This document shows positions 7,191-11,700 of a stretch of DNA of 11,700 nt, in pieces (within the stretch, counting starts at the first letter, position 1; every line of letters begins with the position of its first letter). Under the pieces are notes generated by a model. That model was given only the letters and a program-made list of their open reading frames with translations, made no database searches and was not told the origin of the DNA. A program made the position numbers and the translations under genes. This DNA is from Bacteroidales bacterium (lineage in GTDB: Bacteria > Bacteroidota > Bacteroidia > Bacteroidales > UBA932), in NCBI GenBank assembly GCA_017509375.1, contig JAFWPT010000353.1, positions 1-11,700 of the forward strand. The letters run 5' to 3'.

Positions 7191-7885
7191 TATTGTACCT
7201 TTATATTGTTATCGGCAAGATACTTGAGCACCTTTGCAAGAGATTCTGGCTTGCTCCAGTTTATCTTTTCCTGTTTAAAAAAGTTCTTGGCGGCCGCCTT
7301 GTCCAAACCGGGCAAGGCCATTACGGAAGTCTTGCCGGCCTCAATCTGTCTTGACCCGAGCAGGAAATGGTAACGCACTCGTACAGGCAGTACGCTACCG
7401 GACCTGGAGCCGGAAATTGCTGCTTCCAGTTCCATGCTCACCGTAGTCCCGGCAACCCCAAGGTTGTTTAAGTTCTGGGTAGAAGCAGTAGCGGAGCCGG
7501 CCCCGTAACCTATATCGCTTTTGTAGAGACGGTCTTTATCTACCAGAGTTGCCTGCAAAAGGGCATAGGTCCCCTCCTGGGACAACACCCGTTCCATGCA
7601 TCCCATACGGTTGACGTACAAGGACTCACCTATACGTGCATATTGCACCTGACGCATATCGGCCTCCATTATTCTGCCGTCCTGCACAAAATGGAGCTTG
7701 CCGTCAACTACGGAAACGTTATAGACGCCTTCGTTGAGGTCCGCACCTCCGGAGGTGTGGACACCCCCGGAGGTGAATTCCTCAAGCAGATAGGGCCAGG
7801 TCTCCCTGGGCTTATAGTCATAGTTCTGGGCTGCGGCTAAGGCAGTCTCTGCCAGCAGGCAGACCAGAAGCAGGAGTTTTCTCAT
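7190..7885 (-). CDS. Secreted protein of unknown function
   Basis: This is a 231-residue protein with a Sec signal peptide (MRKLLLLVCLL, cut near LAAAQ at residue 20). I do not recognise a named family. After a short repeated stretch, TSGGVHTSGG (residues 38-47), residues 50-115 look like beta strands (YNVSVVDGKLHFVQDGRIMEAD, then IGESLYVNRMGCMERVL). A low-complexity Gly/Ser/Ala/Asn loop spans about 126-145. Another beta segment follows (VSMELEAAIS, LPVRVRYHFLLGSRQI), and the end (about 190-231) is helical and Lys-rich. The WPYLLEEF start with a following 'DGKLHF' core recalls small periplasmic or surface proteins seen in Bacteroidales operons, without known activity. Both its start and its stop overlap neighbouring genes by one base (TAATG at each end), so it is tightly coupled to the large lipoprotein before it and subtilisin 1 after it. 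A role in folding, inhibition or anchoring of the protease is possible but unsupported. Confidence 0.8.
   Translation of the reverse strand: MRKLLLLVCLLAETALAAAQNYDYKPRETWPYLLEEFTSGGVHTSGGADLNEGVYNVSVVDGKLHFVQDGRIMEADMRQVQYARIGESLYVNRMGCMERVLSQEGTYALLQATLVDKDRLYKSDIGYGAGSATASTQNLNNLGVAGTTVSMELEAAISGSRSGSVLPVRVRYHFLLGSRQIEAGKTSVMALPGLDKAAAKNFFKQEKINWSKPESLAKVLKYLADNNIKVQ
7744..7775. repeat. 14-bp perfect palindrome plus short direct repeat inside a coding region
   Basis: Bases 7744-7757 read CACCTCCGGAGGTG, which is its own reverse complement. The half CCGGAGGTG (7749-7757) recurs at 7767-7775. Both copies encode Thr-Ser-Gly-Gly in the unknown secreted protein, so the repeat is a small duplication of a TSGGVH-like unit. 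It can also form a GC-rich hairpin in the mRNA. Confidence 0.6.
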
Positions 7886-10179
7886 TATCGGAGAGGCAGG
7901 TTGCGCTCAAGCTTGTCGCCTTTCCTGTAAACTCCTGTGGCAGGAGCGGACATGCGGCGGACCTTGACGTCTTTCCTGGAAAGCTTCGTCACATCGGCCT
8001 TCCCATTGCTCTTCACGGCAATCTTGGGAGCCTTTGCGCCCGTTGACTTGGTAAGGGTATTGGGCAGGACATAGCCGTCGGCGTGCAGGTTATAATACCC
8101 TTGATTATCGATTTCAAAAGCCTGAACCATGGTGAAGTCACCAAAGCTGGAGGCCTGGCCGGGTACCAGATTTAAGGTATCTCCTTCCTTCTTGGCGGTG
8201 AAAACTGTTGCTCCCGAATCCCAAATGTAAGTACCGGCCTGGTTCTGGGCATCTCCTGGATAGTAGAACAAGCCGAGGAAGCCTATGTTGAATTCTCCCA
8301 CCTTGACATACTGTTCCTTGACCGAGAACGTTGCGCTTGCCGCGTCGTAATCCGCCACTATCTCAATGTCGGAATAGCCTTCGATTCCGGAAATGGTGAA
8401 AGTGCGTCCGGCCATCTTAGGGGCGATGGTCCACACGTCGTTGACTTCTCCGGTCTCTTTGAAATCCTGGGCGGTCTCATCCCACTCGGAATCCATCCTC
8501 TTGATAGTCCAATCTCCGAGGAAGGAATTGTACACCTCGTCGTTATCATTTGCAACAACCCTGGTCATGGTCTCGGGCCACAGGTAGAATACCTGGCTGT
8601 TGAAAACATAGCCGCTGGCGCTGCCGTCCACGGGGGCGGCAAAGAAAGTCATGCCGCTGACGTCGAAAGTACCGCTTGAAAGCGTTACCTGGCCACCGGA
8701 GGTGATAGATGCGGTATTTTCTCCGGTCTTCTTGATCACTGCAAGGTCGAAGTCTCCGGATACCAGCTGTGTGCTGTTCTGGTACATACCGATCAAAGAT
8801 ATCATATACTTCACGCCTTCGTTGGTCCACTCCTTACATTCTTGAGTGTAGATTACAACCTGGTCGTTTGCAGCATCATAATCGGCCTCAACGAGGATGT
8901 CGGCAATAAGCTGGTTGGAACCGTCGATGCCCTGGATGAAGAAACTTGCGCCGGGCACGTTCTCGCTTATAACCCACTTGTCGGTAAGGTCGCGGCGGGT
9001 CACATCCCATTCGCCAAGCCATTTGCCGTAGGCTTCAAGCTGCTCCGCAGTGGCTTCAATCTTAAAAGTGGCGGTAGCATAATCTCCGGTAATATGTCCG
9101 GATTCAGTGCAGCCCAGGAGCCAGATTTCATATTCTCCCACGGGGAACAGTGAGTAGAGCCAGGTCTTTTCTCCCTGCTTGATCTGGTAAGCGTCAGCAG
9201 TTCCGAGGGCTTCAGCTACAATCTGCTCCATGGTCTTTACGTAAGTTGTCATATCGCCTTGGAAATAACCGTCCACAAGGCCTTTTTGGTAAGCGAAAAT
9301 ATAGTAAGGACTATTCTCGCCTGTACCGGAAACGGAAATTCCGTGATACGCATTTCCTTCTTTCTGGACTTCGCCGGCAAAAGCCAAGCTCCAATCACTG
9401 CGCAAATTAGCGGTAAGCTCCACATTAGCCTCAATGTATGTCTTGGTCTTGCTGGAAGCAATCCGGGCGTTGTCGCTAACGGAAGATATAACTATAACCG
9501 CGAAGTTGCTTACACCTTTTTGCACGGCAGACAGGTCAAGGGTGACGTTCACTTCTTTGGTCAGGGTTCCTGCAGGAATGACGGCAGGATTGTCGAAGGA
9601 CAGGGCGGCGGCTGGAATGGCAATATATCCGTCCACCTCGGGCTGCACCGTGAAATTTACTGTAACGTCAGTATCGGAGGCCTTGTCAAGGGCTAAGGTA
9701 AAGGAGGCCTTGCCGTCGGTGAAGGATTCACTGTAATTGGAAATGGACACGATAGAAGGGTCCGCTTTTACCTCCTGCACGCTCAAAGAGAAAGAGCAAG
9801 AGTTCTTGGACGGGTCCACCTTGCCTCCGGTTACGGAGTTGATGGAGAAAGTAATCTCATAATTGCCGGCAGGCAGTTTGTCCACGTCCACCTTGACGGG
9901 GATATCGGCTGAGGTAGAGCCGGCCGGAACTTCCGCCGAATAATTGACGTTCAGTGCATTTTCGGGGATATTGCCCTCGCTGCCGAGGGAAACCGAGACA
10001 GGATTTGAGGAAGCGCCCGAAAGCGAAACCTTGATGTTTGCCTTACCGTCAACGAACGACGGAGAAGAGGCGCTGATGCCTACAAAGATGTCCTCCTTCT
10101 TGTTGAACAAGTCGCAGGAGGTCAGCATTGAAACTGCGGCGAGCGTCAGCAACGCTGTTCTGAATAAAGATGCTTTCAT
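7885..10179 (-). CDS. Large multidomain surface lipoprotein with Calx-beta-like and duplicated lipocalin-like domains
   Basis: This is a 764-residue protein with a clear lipoprotein signal (LTSC, Cys22), so it is anchored in a membrane, probably the outer one. Two Calx-beta/BACON-like immunoglobulin-fold modules follow (about 31-136 and 142-255); the second opens with SFTDGKASFTLALDKASD, closely echoing the first (SFVDGKANIKVSLSGASS). Residues about 256-375 form another beta domain with a 'WSLAFAGEV' start and end in EIWLLGC...TATFKIE. Two copies of a lipocalin-like domain come next: about 384-545 (WLGEWDVTR, DKWVISE, FFIQGIDG, VEADYDAANDQV) and 550-700 (FLGDWTIKR, DVWTIAP, FTISGIEG, VADYDAASATF). 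The last 54 residues are strongly basic with 16 Lys/Arg. It sits where SusE/SusF-like accessory lipoproteins sit in SusCD loci, so ligand binding at the surface is a fair inference, but the ligand is not evident. No catalytic motif was seen. Confidence 0.85.
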   Translation of the reverse strand: MKASLFRTALLTLAAVSMLTSCDLFNKKEDIFVGISASSPSFVDGKANIKVSLSGASSNPVSVSLGSEGNIPENALNVNYSAEVPAGSTSADIPVKVDVDKLPAGNYEITFSINSVTGGKVDPSKNSCSFSLSVQEVKADPSIVSISNYSESFTDGKASFTLALDKASDTDVTVNFTVQPEVDGYIAIPAAALSFDNPAVIPAGTLTKEVNVTLDLSAVQKGVSNFAVIVISSVSDNARIASSKTKTYIEANVELTANLRSDWSLAFAGEVQKEGNAYHGISVSGTGENSPYYIFAYQKGLVDGYFQGDMTTYVKTMEQIVAEALGTADAYQIKQGEKTWLYSLFPVGEYEIWLLGCTESGHITGDYATATFKIEATAEQLEAYGKWLGEWDVTRRDLTDKWVISENVPGASFFIQGIDGSNQLIADILVEADYDAANDQVVIYTQECKEWTNEGVKYMISLIGMYQNSTQLVSGDFDLAVIKKTGENTASITSGGQVTLSSGTFDVSGMTFFAAPVDGSASGYVFNSQVFYLWPETMTRVVANDNDEVYNSFLGDWTIKRMDSEWDETAQDFKETGEVNDVWTIAPKMAGRTFTISGIEGYSDIEIVADYDAASATFSVKEQYVKVGEFNIGFLGLFYYPGDAQNQAGTYIWDSGATVFTAKKEGDTLNLVPGQASSFGDFTMVQAFEIDNQGYYNLHADGYVLPNTLTKSTGAKAPKIAVKSNGKADVTKLSRKDVKVRRMSAPATGVYRKGDKLERNLPLR

Positions 10180-10191
10180 ACTGATATACTG

Positions 10192-11097
10192 TTACTTAAC
10201 TTTTTTAACCAAGGTGATGGGTGCATTGGCTATGCCGTTCTGTGCGGCGAGATAATAAGACCCGTTCTTTTCGGTAATTGCCACCAGACCCCTTTCGCCG
10301 TCAAGCTTGAAACCGTCGCTTGTCTTTTCGAAGGTTGCAGTGCCGGAGTTGTAAATGGAGCTGCCGCCCTGAATACCCCAGATAGTCACGTCGTCGCCGT
10401 TGTATTGGTCGGCCAGCTTATAAATGTAGTTGAAGGAGAATTGGGACAGGTCCTCGCTGACTTTGGCGGGAACGTAGTGGCGCAGGCCCTTGCCCACCCA
10501 GTTCCCTGCAAACGCAGGAACTATACCGTCGATAAAGGTGGTGTACCAATCGTTGGGATCGGCTGCGAGCGTCATGGTCCATACCTGTCCCTCGGCGTCG
10601 GTGGCAGTGTACTCGCCAAGTATGCTCTTGAGCGGGTGGTCGTTGTCTATGATGGTAACGGTGCAATAGGAATAGCCTCCCCTGCTGACTTCGTTGCCGG
10701 AGCTGACCATTTTGATGGTGAAATCTTTGTTGCCTGTGAGCACACCGGGGAAATCGGTTATTTTAACCTGGATGCTTTTCTCGGTTTCCCCGGAAGCGAA
10801 GCGCACCAGGGCGGCATCGTTGTCCACGATGTCGTAGTCCACGCCCCTCTGCCCGTTGGGGACCTTGACGCCGGTAGCAGGGTCGGTCTTTTCGCCGTCC
10901 ACGGTTTCGAAGGTCAGGGTGAATTCCACATCGGAACTGGCCTTTACCGGAATGTCGATAATGCCGGCGTCTTCATATATGGAGACGGTTGGATTGGGAA
11001 AGTAAACGAAAGGGATATCCGTATATTCCACAAGCCGGTTGCAGGAAACGCCTGCCAGAGCCGGTAAAACGGCTGCAATAATGTATAACTTTTTCAT
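10192..11097 (-). CDS. Calx-beta domain surface lipoprotein
   Basis: The protein has 301 residues from the ATG at 11097. A GTG three codons upstream (11106) is possible, but the ATG gives a normal lipoprotein signal starting MKKLYIIAAVLPA and ending GVSC (Cys19). Residues about 30-155 form a Calx-beta-type immunoglobulin fold: VSIYEDAGIIDIPVKAS, DYDIVDND, RFASGETEKSIQVKI, and the typical closing TIIDNDHPLK. Residues about 158-301 form a lipocalin-like beta domain (ILGEYTATDAEGQVWTMTL, FIDGIVPAF) that resembles the two copies in the next gene. This pairing is common in lipoproteins encoded just after SusD in Bacteroidetes; such proteins are usually surface-exposed and bind the same ligand class as SusCD. 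The gene starts 11 bases after the SusD-like stop and ends 12 bases before the next start, so it is part of the same operon. Confidence 0.85.
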   Translation of the reverse strand: MKKLYIIAAVLPALAGVSCNRLVEYTDIPFVYFPNPTVSIYEDAGIIDIPVKASSDVEFTLTFETVDGEKTDPATGVKVPNGQRGVDYDIVDNDAALVRFASGETEKSIQVKITDFPGVLTGNKDFTIKMVSSGNEVSRGGYSYCTVTIIDNDHPLKSILGEYTATDAEGQVWTMTLAADPNDWYTTFIDGIVPAFAGNWVGKGLRHYVPAKVSEDLSQFSFNYIYKLADQYNGDDVTIWGIQGGSSIYNSGTATFEKTSDGFKLDGERGLVAITEKNGSYYLAAQNGIANAPITLVKKVK

Positions 11098-11108
11098 ACT
11101 TTTCACTT

Positions 11109-11700
11109 TTATTCGGAACCGTAACCGGGATTCTGGGGCTTAAGATTGACGTTCAGGCGGATTTCATCAGCCGGGACAGGCCATATAAAAGCCCTGTCAT
11201 CCGCGCCCATCTTGCGGGCTTCATAAAACTCACCCACCATTATGGCATTCTTGCTGAGCGTACCGGCCTGGGGTTCGCGGCCCTGGAAACCTATGCCCCA
11301 GCGCTTGAGACAAGTCCAGCGCATACCTTCGCCTACTGTCTCGCGGAACCATTCGTTCTGGATATCCTCCAGGCGCCCGCTGGTCTTGGTTGCACCGCGG
11401 GCTGTCTGGAGCAGGTTGATGGTAGCCTTTGCCTTGGATATTTCATCCATCATGGACTCGGCTTCCGCCTTGATGAGGTACATCTCGCTGATCATGAAAG
11501 GCTTGCTCATATGCACTCCGTTTGGCACTTCACCGGAATACAAGGCCTTGTTGCCCTGATACTTCACGAAAGTGAAAAAGTCGCCGCGATAGTAGGAGCC
11601 GTTGACTTCGGTGTAATAGTCTGTGCTGGAGAACCATACTGCCTTACGTATATCGCTGGCCGAGTAACTGTCCACCAGAGCCTTTGCAGGCAGGAAGAGG
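11109..11700 (-). CDS. SusD/RagB-family outer-membrane nutrient-binding lipoprotein (C-terminal part)
   Basis: The frame is open to the right edge, so the N-terminus and lipoprotein signal are missing; about 197 residues are visible. The C-terminal SusD signature is clear: FMISEMYLIKAEAE followed by an ATINLLQTARGA segment, then an arginine-rich helix NEWFRETVGEGMRWTCLKRWG, and the end WPVPADEIRLNVNLKPQNPGYGSE. SusD proteins cap the TonB-dependent SusC barrel and capture glycans or, in RagB, peptides for import. The GTG at 11673-11675 is an internal Val (LFLPAKALVDSYSASDIRK), not a start. The SusC partner is expected upstream, outside the window. Context with two secreted proteases makes peptide or glycoprotein-derived ligands plausible, but this part of the sequence does not reveal the substrate. 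Confidence 0.92.
   Translation of the reverse strand, partial: LFLPAKALVDSYSASDIRKAVWFSSTDYYTEVNGSYYRGDFFTFVKYQGNKALYSGEVPNGVHMSKPFMISEMYLIKAEAESMMDEISKAKATINLLQTARGATKTSGRLEDIQNEWFRETVGEGMRWTCLKRWGIGFQGREPQAGTLSKNAIMVGEFYEARKMGADDRAFIWPVPADEIRLNVNLKPQNPGYGSE

Noticed and set aside
10405..11067. 220-codon plus-strand open frame
   Set aside because: It is entirely antisense to the Calx-beta lipoprotein, whose signal peptide and TIIDNDHPLK motif are convincing.
11109..11675. GTG at 11673-11675 as the start of a short SusD-like protein
   Set aside because: The frame continues open to the window edge with SusD-like sequence (ALVDSYSASDIRK), so this is an internal Val in a truncated gene.
1..11700. 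Mobile elements, CRISPR array, tRNA or rRNA genes, riboswitches, promoters
   Set aside because: None could be seen. Genes abut with 18 bases or fewer between them, so there is little room for promoters or leaders, and no transposase or regular spaced repeats were found.

Overview
The window looks like accessory chromosome of a member of the Bacteroidota, most likely a Bacteroidales. The evidence is a SusD-family C-terminus, Calx-beta-type lipoproteins, two subtilisins ending in type IX secretion (T9SS) sorting domains, and two PorV/PorQ-type outer-membrane barrels. Base composition is close to even, and no strong Shine-Dalgarno sequences precede the starts, as is usual in this phylum. Genus cannot be read from the sequence.

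Layout: seven genes lie on the minus strand and are packed head to tail with gaps of 0-18 bases, so the window reads as the downstream part of one long operon. Its promoter, and presumably a SusC partner, lie beyond the right edge. In transcription order the genes are: the 3' part of a SusD-like lipoprotein (11700-11109); a Calx-beta lipoprotein with a small lipocalin-like beta domain (11097-10192); a large multidomain lipoprotein carrying two more copies of that beta domain (10179-7885); a secreted protein of unknown function (7885-7190); subtilisin 1 (7190-4539); barrel 1 (4535-3609); subtilisin 2 (3590-1011); and barrel 2 (1005-112). At the far left the last 37 codons of a plus-strand iron-sulfur protein run in and converge on the operon. 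The two opposing stop codons overlap, inside the loop of an 8-bp inverted repeat that may act as a terminator.

How the genes may work together (inference): the two subtilisins would be exported across the outer membrane by T9SS, each made together with its own small PorV/PorQ-like barrel. The SusD-like protein and accessory lipoproteins would bind released peptides or another surface ligand for import. This resembles in principle the T9SS gingipains and the RagAB peptide importer of Porphyromonas, but here the parts would be in one transcription unit. The most noteworthy point is the twice-repeated protease-barrel module, which suggests dedicated barrel partners for individual T9SS cargo. No RNA genes, CRISPR arrays, insertion sequences or intergenic stretches above 20 bases were seen.
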